A DNA stretch of 64,000 nt from contig NZ_FOVJ01000001.1 in the NCBI RefSeq assembly GCF_900115125.1, positions 839,852 through 903,851 of the forward strand, read 5' to 3'. This DNA comes from Nitrosospira briensis. Lineage in GTDB: Bacteria > Pseudomonadota > Gammaproteobacteria > Burkholderiales > Nitrosomonadaceae. This document shows, one piece after another, positions 16,688 to 26,109 of this stretch; position 1 is the first letter of the stretch; every line of letters begins with the position of its first letter. The notes below the pieces were generated by a model. It did not search any database and had not been told where the DNA came from. It saw only the letters and a list, made by a program, of their open reading frames with translations. The position numbers were made by a program, and so were the translations under genes.

Positions 16688-16806
16688 GGAAAAACTGGAT
16701 CGCAGTGCTTGGTAAACCATGTCCTGATCAAACCTCCGGCTGATTGCAAAATCAGCATCTCCCAAGCCGTCCACGGAAACGACGTGCGAGCGATAAGCAG
16801 TTGGCT

Positions 16807-17970
16807 TCAGAAGGACACTCCCTGGCTTGCCAGCGTGGCATTTTCTGCCTTCTCCGATGAGAGTGCCAATGGCGGAAAACTTCCGAACCTCTTCCTTCTG
16901 GCTCCCCGCTCGACCACTGTTATGAAAACGTAATCCGGCTTGTAAACCTCCACCAGCCGGGCGAACACCTCCGGATGCGCCGCGTCGTAGTGAAGCTGCA
17001 CTGTTTCGCTGAAGGTGGCGGCCATAAAAGGGGCAATTGCGGTCCCGAATGAGTCCCGCAGCCACAAAACTCTCTTTTGATTCAAGGCATTTTTCGACTT
17101 GACAAGCAGAGGGCGCTGAGCAGTATGAATCTCGGGATTCCCGCCAGACCGCTTGAGGCGGCCGGTTTCAAAATCATATTGCGCGGTTTCAACCGGCAAC
17201 TCACTCTTGATATCAATGGCGACCTCGTCATCCCGCAAAATTTCTTTCAGCCTCAGGAATTTCGCCAGGTCTCCGCCCTGGCGTTCATTTACATTCGATA
17301 TGCGCACATCCTGCTCGGTCAGCCAGCGCAAGTCCGTTTCCGTACGGGCAATCTCCGTCTGGAAGGCCTGAAAAGCGACCCAGGCACCGAGGCTATTCCA
17401 GTGTGTGTCCGTTTTGTAGTACAGCGATTCCGAAAACCGGGATTTTGCCGCGCGCAAGGCAGTTCGGGTGTCAATATAAAGCCCCTGGCTGACATTCTTC
17501 AATAAGGTATCAGTTGCAGACTCGGTAGCAGGCTGTGCCCAGCCGGGAAGAAACTCGGGGTAGATGGTTGTCTTGTCCGGGCTCAGCATGACCCTGAACT
17601 TACTCACCCCCTTCTGACTTAACCATTCGCTCCAAGAATTCGTTGCTTGCCCGATTATCCTGGCCACCTCCGCGTCCTCGACAGTCGCCCCACGGCGATT
17701 TCTGGAAATCGTATTGTCGTACTGCTCTCCGAGGTAGAGCCAATCGTCCTTTCCTATCAACACCTGATCGGGATTGGTGGAAATTCCGTGGGGATAAAAA
17801 AACCGGTTCAGGAGGGCCGACGCAAAATCAAGGTTGTAGAGCGTGGAGTCTCTCCACCATTCCAGTTCGGTGTTCTTTTTTTGTCCATCTCCCATATTCA
17901 GGTTGATTGCCGGAACAACCGCCAGCACAAACAGGGCCACCCAGACAAACATAAATACTCTTTTTTTCAT
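16807..17970 (-). CDS. AlgJ/AlgX-type SGNH polysaccharide O-acetyltransferase
   Basis: 387 residues. An N-terminal membrane anchor or signal (VFMFVWVALFVLAVVPAINL) precedes a periplasmic SGNH-like domain: GKDDWLYLGEQYDN, FRVMLSPDKTTIYPEFLPGW, the DTHWNSLGAW motif (catalytic Asp-His) and WLRDSFGTAIAPF (nucleophile Ser), in the order seen in AlgJ/AlgX. It takes an acetyl group from the MBOAT partner and transfers it to a cell-surface polysaccharide. It starts 9 bases after the MBOAT gene, forming an operon. No polymer synthesis genes are nearby, so the acceptor is unknown. Confidence 0.88.
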   Translation of the reverse strand: MKKRVFMFVWVALFVLAVVPAINLNMGDGQKKNTELEWWRDSTLYNLDFASALLNRFFYPHGISTNPDQVLIGKDDWLYLGEQYDNTISRNRRGATVEDAEVARIIGQATNSWSEWLSQKGVSKFRVMLSPDKTTIYPEFLPGWAQPATESATDTLLKNVSQGLYIDTRTALRAAKSRFSESLYYKTDTHWNSLGAWVAFQAFQTEIARTETDLRWLTEQDVRISNVNERQGGDLAKFLRLKEILRDDEVAIDIKSELPVETAQYDFETGRLKRSGGNPEIHTAQRPLLVKSKNALNQKRVLWLRDSFGTAIAPFMAATFSETVQLHYDAAHPEVFARLVEVYKPDYVFITVVERGARRKRFGSFPPLALSSEKAENATLASQGVSF

Positions 17971-17979
17971 GCTGGCCGT

Positions 17980-19458
17980 CTAGAAATTGAAGTAAAGAAA
18001 TACCGAGCTCGTGGATACCATCGTGAAATGCATCGCAATGCAAAACAACAGGAGCGCGCCCGATAGCTTTACGGCACCCTGCCCACCCGCCATTAATTGA
18101 AACGAATTCTTCTGGCTGATAATTCCCAGCGTAAGCGCGATTGCGGTGAAGCAGAGTATATTTGCGGCAAGGCCGGCAGGCAGCCATCTGAGGAGATGGT
18201 CGGAAAACCAGCCACCCCACACCAGGCTGTCGGTCGACACGTCCAAAACCGGCAAGCCAAAAACGGACTGAATGTCTACCATTCCCCGTATGACCCTGAG
18301 CGCATCATCAAGGGTATTGGCTCGAAAGAAAACCCAGCTGAGGTTGATGAAATTAAATGTCAACAGCCATGCCGCCGCTTTTGGCATACTCAAGCCCAGC
18401 CCGCCCCATGCGCGATGCGTCACCAGCGCAATGCCATGAAGGGCACCCCATATGACAAACATCCAGCTCGCGCCATGCCAGAGGCCGCCCAATATGAAGG
18501 TTGCCATCAGGTTGAAGTACACCCGCGGCGTCGAGCAACGGCTGCCGCCCAGCGGAATGTAGAGATAGTCGCGCAGATAGCGGCTGAGCGTGATGTGCCA
18601 TCTGCGCCAAAAATCCTGTATATCCAGCGCCTGGTAGGGAGAATTAAAATTGATGGGCAGCCATATATTGAACAGGAGTGCGGCACCGATCGCCATATCG
18701 CAGTAGCCGCTGAAATCGAAATAGAGCTGAAAGGTGTATGAAAGACTCGTCGCCCAGGCGCTGAAAAAATCGAGATTTTTTCCACCATCGAACCCGGCAT
18801 CCGCCCAGATGGCAAAGGTATCCGCGATGACCACCTTCTTGAACAGACCAATGCTGAAAATAAACAGGCCAAGCGCGATATTCCGGTAGCGCACCGCCAG
18901 AGTCCAGCGTGATGCGAACTGCGACATCATCTCGCGATGATGCAAAATGGGGCCTGCTATCAAGTGAGGAAAGAAAGTCACAAACAGCGCGTAGTTGAGG
19001 AAATCGTATTCTTTGGCTTCTCCGCGATGGCTGTCGATCAGATAGGCGATCTGCGTGAATGTAAAGAAACTGATGCCCAGCGGCAACAGGATCTGGGGCA
19101 GGTTGAGGCCAACGTCGAAAGCGGCATTGATGTTGTCGATCAGGAAGTCGGCGTACTTGAAATATGCCAGCAAAGCAAGATTTGCGGCGATACCGCAAGC
19201 AAGAACAAAACGGGGCGGAAACCATGAATTGCTCGACGTCCGATTACGGGAGAGACTTGTGCCGACGGCGAAATTGAAAAATATGGAACCGAGAAGAAGC
19301 GGCAGGTAGGCAATATTCCAGTAGGCATAAAAGAACAGGCTCACGCCCACTAGCCAGGCCTTGCCCGCGAGGACATATCTAATCCGATTCAGGAAGAAGT
19401 AGCCGAAGAACGCTATCGGTAGAAATAGCAGGATGAACTTCGGAGAGCTAAAAATCAT
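17980..19458 (-). CDS. MBOAT-family membrane O-acyltransferase (AlgI-like)
   Basis: 492 residues with about ten hydrophobic segments, starting IFSSPKFILLFLPIAFFGYF. Family landmarks are GISFFTFTQIAYLIDSHRGE, DFWRRWHITLSRYLRDYLYIPLGG and the catalytic His in FILGGLWHGASWMFVIWGALHG. It moves acetyl groups across the inner membrane to the AlgJ-like partner. The pair alone, without alginate or cellulose synthesis genes, is a common stand-alone surface-glycan acetylation module. A GGAG-like site lies about 20 bases upstream, further than usual, so the true start is not certain. Confidence 0.9.
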   Translation of the reverse strand: MIFSSPKFILLFLPIAFFGYFFLNRIRYVLAGKAWLVGVSLFFYAYWNIAYLPLLLGSIFFNFAVGTSLSRNRTSSNSWFPPRFVLACGIAANLALLAYFKYADFLIDNINAAFDVGLNLPQILLPLGISFFTFTQIAYLIDSHRGEAKEYDFLNYALFVTFFPHLIAGPILHHREMMSQFASRWTLAVRYRNIALGLFIFSIGLFKKVVIADTFAIWADAGFDGGKNLDFFSAWATSLSYTFQLYFDFSGYCDMAIGAALLFNIWLPINFNSPYQALDIQDFWRRWHITLSRYLRDYLYIPLGGSRCSTPRVYFNLMATFILGGLWHGASWMFVIWGALHGIALVTHRAWGGLGLSMPKAAAWLLTFNFINLSWVFFRANTLDDALRVIRGMVDIQSVFGLPVLDVSTDSLVWGGWFSDHLLRWLPAGLAANILCFTAIALTLGIISQKNSFQLMAGGQGAVKLSGALLLFCIAMHFTMVSTSSVFLYFNF

Positions 19459-20040
19459 CTGGCCATCTGTCCGTCAAACTCCTTTCGTAAAATTTAGCCG
19501 AGCGCGTGTCTTGATTGAAGCGATTTTTGCAGTTTATAAACAGCCGGGCTCCGGCTGCGAAAGCGAGAATTGCTGATACAGGCTGTCCCTGCGGTACTGC
19601 AGGACGGTCTTGACCTTTCTTGAGCGTCTGGAAGGACGTTCAGGATAATCCTGCCACGAATTGAATTGGTAGACAGGGTGACTTACAGCGGGTTCCTTTT
19701 TGCTGATACCGAGCAGTTGCCCATTGTACCCAAGACAAGATTGAAATGCTCAGGAAATTTCGGGAGAGTGTTGTACCGGGCTGGAAATCGCTATGGCGGC
19801 TGGCAAAATCCTTAGAAAGGCACGACAGTCTTGTATTTCCCTTTTTCTGAACTATAAATAAATCATTTTACCGCTTCAACACGCCGGAAGCGGGCGGTTT
19901 GCCAGCGATTCCTGTGCGCCCTGAAACGCGGTCCCCCGGAGTATTTTCCGTTATTCAGGTAATGAGCGCTCCGCTCTTGTTTTCCCGTTTCATCGGCCGC
20001 CCGTGAAATACCCCCTGATCTGAAACGAGGAGATTTCGAT
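19459..20040. other. Intergenic region between the divergent MBOAT and GMC genes
   Basis: No gene supported. It holds a small perfect hairpin CAGCCGG-GCT-CCGGCTG (19541-19557) and a possible -10 box TATAAA (19853-19858) with a weak -35 (TTGTAT at 19831-19836) facing the GMC gene. Confidence 0.4.
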
Positions 20041-22599
20041 ATGACTGCCAGTAAACCCCAAACCACCGACTTTACCAAAGATGTGCTGGGCCGCTACATC
20101 AACAATGGAATGGATGAAGCATTGAACAGCACCGATAAAAATGGACAGCGGCCGGATGGCTCCCCGACCAGTGACGCCCGGCCCTTTGATGTAATCGTGA
20201 TTGGTGGCGGCAGCTTCGGACCCGTGTTCGCACAGCATTTATTTTCGACCGATCATACCCACAGTCACCGCATCCTGGTGCTGGATTCCGGCTCGCTGCT
20301 GCTCACCGAGCATGTGCAAAACTACCCGCCTATCGGGCTCGGGGTGCCGCCGCCTACTGAAAACGATCCGTTCCGGCTTCGCGCCGAAGTCTGGGGATTG
20401 CCCTGGCGCGCAGATCCTGCAAAAGTGCCGCAGGGCTTTCCCGGATTGGCCTATTGCCTGGGAGGGCGCTCGCTCTATTTTGGCGGCTGGTCCCCACGAT
20501 TACTGGATACCGGCACCGACACGGAAATGCCACGGGACCGGTGGCCCGACAGCGTTGTGACAGAGTTGAATGACAAGTATTTTGCGGAGGCTGCGCAACA
20601 AATCGGTACTGACCAGACGAACGATTTTATAAGTGGTCCCATGCATGATGCCCTACGCAAGCATTTATTCGACGGCATCGAGGCTGACGAGGTCCCTGAA
20701 GCGATCAAGCCAGCCGAACTTCCTTTGCACCTGGATCTGCCCCCCGGCATACCAGCCGCAATGAAAGAGCAGCTCAAACTGGAAGCTCCCTTGGCCGTTA
20801 AAAGCCGTGAGGGCTCGGGATTGTTTCCTTTCAACAAATTCAGCGCCATGCCTCTGGTCATCAAGGCGTCGCGCGCCGCTTCCACCGAGTCCATGCACGC
20901 CGTTGGCTATCCCGACAACGTCAAGAAGCGATTCATGGTAGTGCCGCACTGCCGCGTAATCCGTCTTGTCACGAATATCCAGGATGGGCTTGGCCGCGTG
21001 ACCGGCGTGGAATGCGAAATCTATGTGCCCATCTGTGGCGACGACTCCAACGTTCAAAAGCAGCGTTTGACGATTCCCGTGGCCGACACCGCCAATGTCG
21101 TTATCGCGCTGGGCACGATAGAAAGTGCCCGGCTTGCACTGCTCTCCTTCCAGGGGATCAGGAATTACGACAGGATCGGCAAAAACCTGATGGCGCACCT
21201 GCGCTCCAACCTCACCATCAGCATTCCCCGTACCTCCTTGTCCAGCCTCAGCCCAGCCGTGAAAGTACTGCAGGCGTCTGCACTGTTCGTGAAGGGCAGG
21301 CATACCTTTTCCGATGGGTCGGGCGAGGGCTATTTTCACTTGCAGATCACTGCGGCGGGTCTCGATAAACTTACCTCGGACTCCGAGGCCGAACTCTTCA
21401 AGAAAATTCCCGATCTGGACAGCATGCTACCCCTGCATCAGGTGAACGATCATACGATAGTCATCACCATACGTGGCATCGGCGAAACCCAGGAACAGAA
21501 TCCGGGCAGCAACATCACGTTGAAAAATGACGAAACCGACGAGGTCGGCGTGCAGCGTGCCCTGGTGACCTACAATCTCAGTGGCAACGACTTCGAACTG
21601 TGGGACGCAATGGATAAGGCTTCCGACGATGTTGCCAGGGTGTTCGCTGGTGGAAACAGCTTCACTGTCTTCACGGCGCCCGATCGTCCTCAGACGGTTG
21701 CACCGACGGCGGACTTGAGCCTGATTGTTCCCTATAAGCCGGTCTGGGAAGGGGGACGCCGCGACGGCATGGGCACCACGCATCACGAGGCAGGACCGCT
21801 CAACATGGGCGATGATCCGGACACTTCCGTCACCAATGCCGATGCACGGTTTCACTTTCTCGAAAACGCATATGTCGCAGGACCCGCCCTGTTCCCGACA
21901 GTCGGCTCGCCCAATCCCATGCTCACAGGAGTTGCGCTGGCACGCCGTCTCGCTGATCGGCTTACCGTTGCGCCATTTAAAGCGGACGCGGGATTCAACC
22001 TGCTTTTCGATGGCGCAGACGCGAGTAAATGGCGTATGTCGACCATCACGAATCAGGCCAATAATTTTCCCGGCGGACGCCTTGTGGTGAATGGCGCCCT
22101 GGAATCGGTGCCCGGCAATGACATCGGCATGTTCTGGCACACCGACCCGACCCCTCATGATTTCGTGCTTAAACTGGAATGGTTACGCTGGCGCGAAGAT
22201 GACAATTCCGGGGTATTCATCCGCTTTCCGCACCCCGACAGTAAAAATTACAACAACACCGCCTACGTCGCGGTTAATTTTGGTTTCGAGATCCAGATCG
22301 ACCAGCTCGCCCGCCCCGATGGCTCACCGCTGAGCAAGACTGGCGCGATCTATGGCTTTGCCCCACCGGACGACCCAAACAACCTCCCGGTAAAACCTGT
22401 GGGCGAATGGAATGAATTCGAGATTCATGTCCAGGGGCAAAATTACATCGTGTTCCTCAATGGTGTAAAAATCACCGAGTACGATAACCCGGACACGGCG
22501 CGGGGCCAGCCGAGCACGGGAAGCAACCCAAGTTTTATCGGCCTGCAAACCCATACTGGACGGGTAGCTTTCCGCAAAATCCAGATCAGAGCGCTTTAA
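20041..22599 (+). CDS. GMC-type oxidoreductase fused to a DUF1080 (3-keto-disaccharide hydrolase-like) domain
   Basis: 852 residues; GAGGAG is 7 bases before the ATG. The FAD-binding Rossmann motif DVIVIGGGSFGPVFAQHL is near residues 50-67. A GMC C-terminal region follows with GMGTTHHEAGPLNMG (active-site His) and AYVAGPALFPTVGSPNPMLTGVALARRLAD. From about residue 655 a second domain begins, FNLLFDGADASKWRM, continuing LEWLRWREDDNSGVFIRF and EWNEFEIHVQGQNYIVFLNG, the concanavalin-like DUF1080 fold found in 3-keto-glycoside hydrolases. The fusion suggests oxidation of a sugar to a keto-sugar and cleavage by one polypeptide (inference). No signal peptide is visible. Confidence 0.88.
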   Translation: MTASKPQTTDFTKDVLGRYINNGMDEALNSTDKNGQRPDGSPTSDARPFDVIVIGGGSFGPVFAQHLFSTDHTHSHRILVLDSGSLLLTEHVQNYPPIGLGVPPPTENDPFRLRAEVWGLPWRADPAKVPQGFPGLAYCLGGRSLYFGGWSPRLLDTGTDTEMPRDRWPDSVVTELNDKYFAEAAQQIGTDQTNDFISGPMHDALRKHLFDGIEADEVPEAIKPAELPLHLDLPPGIPAAMKEQLKLEAPLAVKSREGSGLFPFNKFSAMPLVIKASRAASTESMHAVGYPDNVKKRFMVVPHCRVIRLVTNIQDGLGRVTGVECEIYVPICGDDSNVQKQRLTIPVADTANVVIALGTIESARLALLSFQGIRNYDRIGKNLMAHLRSNLTISIPRTSLSSLSPAVKVLQASALFVKGRHTFSDGSGEGYFHLQITAAGLDKLTSDSEAELFKKIPDLDSMLPLHQVNDHTIVITIRGIGETQEQNPGSNITLKNDETDEVGVQRALVTYNLSGNDFELWDAMDKASDDVARVFAGGNSFTVFTAPDRPQTVAPTADLSLIVPYKPVWEGGRRDGMGTTHHEAGPLNMGDDPDTSVTNADARFHFLENAYVAGPALFPTVGSPNPMLTGVALARRLADRLTVAPFKADAGFNLLFDGADASKWRMSTITNQANNFPGGRLVVNGALESVPGNDIGMFWHTDPTPHDFVLKLEWLRWREDDNSGVFIRFPHPDSKNYNNTAYVAVNFGFEIQIDQLARPDGSPLSKTGAIYGFAPPDDPNNLPVKPVGEWNEFEIHVQGQNYIVFLNGVKITEYDNPDTARGQPSTGSNPSFIGLQTHTGRVAFRKIQIRAL

Positions 22600-23019
22600 C
22601 GCCTCTATCGGCTATTTTTCAGAGGAAGTTACACCAGCCTGAGTTCCAGGACACAGAAGACGCCTGGCTGGACTCTGCCCTCCCCCGCGAAATTCGGATG
22701 ACGACAATCGACCGGGATAGAGCACAACCGAATCACTAAAAACCCGGCAGCAGGATCACTGCTACCGGGCCGCGCCGAGCTCCCACTTTCATGGAGGAAA
22801 AATAACACCTCCAAGCTCTATATTACACGTTTTGCGCTCCCTGCCTATTGGACCAAAGTACTACCTCTACATTGCATATGCAGCGGTCCTTTGAAATCCA
22901 GTGATAAAAAACCATGTAAAAATGCTTCTCCCCGCGAAAAGGGGGCAAGGCAAACCCAACATTTGAGCCACAACGCGCCAGCGTGCACAACTCAGCGGGA
23001 TAATTAACTCAAAGGGAAT
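22600..23019. other. Intergenic region with a GC-rich hairpin
   Basis: No gene supported. A hairpin at 22743-22769 has CCCGG and AGCAG pairing with CTGCT and CCGGG (one C.A mismatch) around GATCA. It may end the GMC transcript, although no T run follows. Confidence 0.45.
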
Positions 23020-24204
23020 ATGAGCGGGTCAATGCCGTACAAAGCCGCACAGACAGCGGCCCTAGCCACTACTTCCTACATAATGTCTGTGGCCATTATG
23101 CGGGGACTGGTGATCGTACTCATGGCACTGGACCATGTGCGCGGGTTCTTCACTGATGCCGATTTCAGCGCTACCGATCTTTCCCGCACCAATTTGATGC
23201 TTTTTTTGACCCGCTGGGTTACGCACCTTTGCGCCCCGGCGTTTGTCTTCCTTGCGGGCACCAGCGCCTTTTTATCTGCCCAGGGAGAGGACCGCCGTCA
23301 ACTTGCCATCCGCTTGCTCACCCGCGGACTTTGGCTCGTTATTCTCGAACTCACGGTCGTGCGCTTTTCCTGGTATTTCAACCTGGACTATAACCAGATG
23401 AGCTTGCAGGTCATCTGGGCGCTTGGCTGGTCCATGGTCGTGCTTTCCGCGCTCATTTACCTGCCCTTATGGGCAATAGCCAGCGTGGGCATCCTTATGA
23501 TCTCCGCCCATAATCTCCTGGATGGGATACGCCTCGATGATTTCCGGGCGGCAGATGGAACCCACGGATGGCAGGGATGGGCGCTGAGCGTACTTCACAT
23601 TCCGCACTACCCGGTGATTTATCCACTCATACCCTGGATAGGGGTAATGGCGGCAGGCTATGCCTTCGGGCCTGTCATGCTGGCCGCATCAGAAACAAGA
23701 AGAAAGGCAGCGCTTGCCTGCGGGATAGTTCTCATCACAGCCTTCGTCATATTGCGGGCTTATAACGTCTATGGCGACCCCGTGCCGTGGTCCGGACAGG
23801 AAACCGGTCTGTTCACGCTGCTTTCTTTCTTGAACACCACGAAATATCCCCCTTCCCTGTTGTACCTGCTGATGACCCTCGGGCCAATGTTCGTGCTGCT
23901 CGCGGCATTCGAACAGGCGCAGGGTTCAATAGGGCGTTTTTTGATGATTTTTGGCCGTGTGCCCCTGTTTTTTTATCTGGTTCACCTGTATGTCATTCAT
24001 GCGCTAGCCGTTGCGGTCGCTTTTGCAATGAGCGGAGATATTCAATCATCATCCTCCGAAACCTTTTCTTCCTGGTGGGGATTCGGTCTCCCGGTGGTCT
24101 ACCTGACATGGATAGCGGTGGTTATCCTGCTCTATCCCGTCTGCCAGTGGTTCGCCGGGCTCAAGTCGCGCCACAGGGGGAGCTGGTGGACGCCTTACAT
24201 CTAG
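23020..24204 (+). CDS. DUF1624/heparan-alpha-glucosaminide N-acetyltransferase-like membrane protein
   Basis: 394 residues with about ten membrane segments. The first is MRGLVIVLMALDHVRGFFTD, whose R-G-L-x(6)-M-x-L-D-H-V-R pattern is the signature of the HGSNAT/DUF1624 acyltransferase family with its conserved Asp-His. Other segments: THLCAPAFVFLAGTSAFL, YPVIYPLIPWIGVMAAGYAFG and FGRVPLFFYLVHLYVIHALAV. These proteins move acyl groups across a membrane to sugars or lipids; the target is unknown. The stop codon abuts a MITE-like element at 24205. Confidence 0.82.
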   Translation: MSGSMPYKAAQTAALATTSYIMSVAIMRGLVIVLMALDHVRGFFTDADFSATDLSRTNLMLFLTRWVTHLCAPAFVFLAGTSAFLSAQGEDRRQLAIRLLTRGLWLVILELTVVRFSWYFNLDYNQMSLQVIWALGWSMVVLSALIYLPLWAIASVGILMISAHNLLDGIRLDDFRAADGTHGWQGWALSVLHIPHYPVIYPLIPWIGVMAAGYAFGPVMLAASETRRKAALACGIVLITAFVILRAYNVYGDPVPWSGQETGLFTLLSFLNTTKYPPSLLYLLMTLGPMFVLLAAFEQAQGSIGRFLMIFGRVPLFFYLVHLYVIHALAVAVAFAMSGDIQSSSSETFSSWWGFGLPVVYLTWIAVVILLYPVCQWFAGLKSRHRGSWWTPYI

Positions 24205-24365
24205 CAGCCTGTCGGACTTGAAGAATCGAAGCGAAAAAGCGATTGGGTGCGGACAGATTTTGTTGATTTTGAAGGCCAATAGTTATTCTATTGGCCGAAA
24301 AAGCGGCGAAATATGGACCAGTCAGACGCGTTTGCAGCCAATTTCCTTTAGCCGGACAGGCTGTC
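24205..24365. mobile_element. MITE-like element with terminal inverted repeats and a central hairpin
   Basis: CAGCCTGTCGGACTT at 24205-24219 pairs, with three mismatches, with the inverted copy whose reverse complement begins CAGCCTGTCCGGCT (24350-24364). In the centre is a perfect 9-bp hairpin GGCCAATAG (24274-24282), TTATT, CTATTGGCC (24288-24296). The 160-bp interior has no coding frame. It begins directly at the stop codon of the upstream gene. Confidence 0.6.
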
Positions 24366-24429
24366 AGGGCCGAAAATTCGCATCAATCCGCCTGCAAACC
24401 CCGTGCTGGGTTATCCGGATGGAAACAGG

Positions 24430-25437
24430 TCAAACCGTAATGACGGTCTTTCCGAAATGCCCGGCTTGCTGATGAGCATACGCATAGGTCGCATGCTCGA
24501 AAGTAAACGTGCGGGAGATGACAGGGCGCAGACGAGAAGCATCAATGGCGCGGTTCATTGCGCGGAACATGTCGGCAGAGCCGACGTTGATGCCATGCAT
24601 CGATATTGAGCGCTGCATAAGCGGCAGGGGATCGATCTTCCCGAAACCGGAAACCAGGCCGATCAACGTTACAATGCCTCCGAATCGCACCGCCTTCAAA
24701 GAGCGCTCAAGCGTCTGCGCGCCACCCACTTCAATCACGATGTCAGCACCTCGGCCCCCGGTCAGACGCAGCACTTCCTGGTCCCAGTCCGGCGTGTTCC
24801 GGTAATTGATGAGATGATCCGCGCCCATTGCCTTGGCCCGCTCCAGCTTATCGTCGCTGCTTGAAGTCTGGATAACGATCGCGCTGTGCAGCTTGGCGAA
24901 CTGCAAGGCGAACAGACATACCCCACCCGTACCCAACAGGAGTACGGTGTTGCCAGCCTGGATACGCCCGGCCTCCACCAGCGCGTGCCAGGCAGTCACG
25001 CCGGCATTCGGGAGCGTTGCAGCTTCCTCATAACTCAAATGTGGCGGAAACGGTATTGCGGCCCGTTCCGGAAGCGCCACATATTCCGCCAACATCCCGT
25101 CGATGGGCCCTCCTAAAGAGCGCATGAAAACCTCTTGCGTCAATGGCCCGGATATCCAATCCGGAAAAAAACACCCCGCAACGCGATCCCCGACCCCGAG
25201 AGTTTTTACGTTTTTACCCACCTCGACCACATCGCCGGCACCATCCGAAAGCGGGATGACGTCCGGCTTCATTCCAACCGGATATTCCCCGTGTGTGACA
25301 ATGTAGTCACGGAAATTCAGCGAAGTGGCGCGCACGCGAACAAGCACTTCATCGTGCCCAGGCGCCGGCTTTTCGAGATCGTTGCGCAAGATCAGCCCGG
25401 TCATGCCGGCGGTCTCTCGGAATTGAAAAGCTTTCAT
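24430..25437 (-). CDS. NAD(P)-dependent medium-chain dehydrogenase (quinone oxidoreductase-like)
   Basis: 335 residues of the MDR superfamily: GroES-like part with SLNFRDYIVTHGEYPVG and VIPLSDGAGDVVEVGKNV, the stretch EEAATLPNAGVTAWHALVEAG and the nucleotide-binding LLLGTGGVCLFALQFAKLH. The zinc ligands of classical alcohol dehydrogenases are absent (no GHE or four-Cys lobe), placing it with zinc-free quinone reductases. Probably NADPH-dependent reduction of quinones or enals; the substrate is unknown. GGAGG-type bases precede the start, and the gene is monocistronic. Confidence 0.85.
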   Translation of the reverse strand: MKAFQFRETAGMTGLILRNDLEKPAPGHDEVLVRVRATSLNFRDYIVTHGEYPVGMKPDVIPLSDGAGDVVEVGKNVKTLGVGDRVAGCFFPDWISGPLTQEVFMRSLGGPIDGMLAEYVALPERAAIPFPPHLSYEEAATLPNAGVTAWHALVEAGRIQAGNTVLLLGTGGVCLFALQFAKLHSAIVIQTSSSDDKLERAKAMGADHLINYRNTPDWDQEVLRLTGGRGADIVIEVGGAQTLERSLKAVRFGGIVTLIGLVSGFGKIDPLPLMQRSISMHGINVGSADMFRAMNRAIDASRLRPVISRTFTFEHATYAYAHQQAGHFGKTVITV

Positions 25438-25735
25438 TGGAGAACCTCCTTATATCCTTTTATATTTATATTCAGAGCGGAGCTTGCCTCCACACTGAAA
25501 TACCTCGATCTGCCTTGGGGATGAAAGCGTGGCCCAGCTCTCCGCTGGCGACGGAAATGTCAACCGCAAGGGACCTCCATTGTCCTGGAGATGGCGGATG
25601 TAACCGGCGACTTTCCCCTTGAGGCTCCAGGTAGTGATAGCACCACCTTCCCTTTCCGTATGTGCGCTATCCCACAAAAAAGCCATACGAGCTTTGCTAC
25701 ACTCCGATCTTTATAGTGACGTGACAGGAGTTTTC

Positions 25736-26002
25736 ATGAGCGATGATCTTTTTCAATTTCCAATTACGGGGTGGGAAATAAAGACAGAGCCGGTAGATGG
25801 CTTGCTCTCTGTTCGCTTTCCGTTCTTATCCCATGAGCAGCAAAAACTGGCCGAAGCCGACCCGGGAAGACCGTACGTAATGCAGGCGGAGCAGGCGCGT
25901 GAGCTCCGAGACGCGTTATCGAGAGCAATAGAGCGCATCGAGAACAACGAGTTTACGCAGCCTCTGTTCCCAGACCCCTCGGGCGAGTTGCTAATCTGTT
26001 GA
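25736..26002 (+). CDS. Small BssS-like protein
   Basis: 88 residues from ATG 25736 (AGGAG 6-7 bases upstream); the longer upstream frame has no ribosome site. The sequence resembles E. coli BssS in layout: FPITGWEIKTEPVDGLLSVRFPF for the HPLVGWDISTVDSYDALMLRL strand part, then ARELRDALSRAIERIENNEF for the C-terminal helix. BssS-type proteins are linked to biofilm and signalling regulation in enterobacteria. The similarity was recognised by eye from memory and needs a profile search; an unrelated alpha/beta small protein is possible. Confidence 0.6.
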   Translation: MSDDLFQFPITGWEIKTEPVDGLLSVRFPFLSHEQQKLAEADPGRPYVMQAEQARELRDALSRAIERIENNEFTQPLFPDPSGELLIC

Positions 26003-26109
26003 TCGCACGGGCGTTCTCGCATGCTTGGCATGGAGATAGAGCGCTACGTTAAACCGACACCTGAATTTTCGGCTTGCAGCGGCATTATCAATAACGCGCG
26101 ATCCCTGCC

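Noticed and set aside
22629-22814. 61-codon frame on the minus strand
   Set aside because: It spans a GC-rich hairpin and shows no protein-like pattern or ribosome site.
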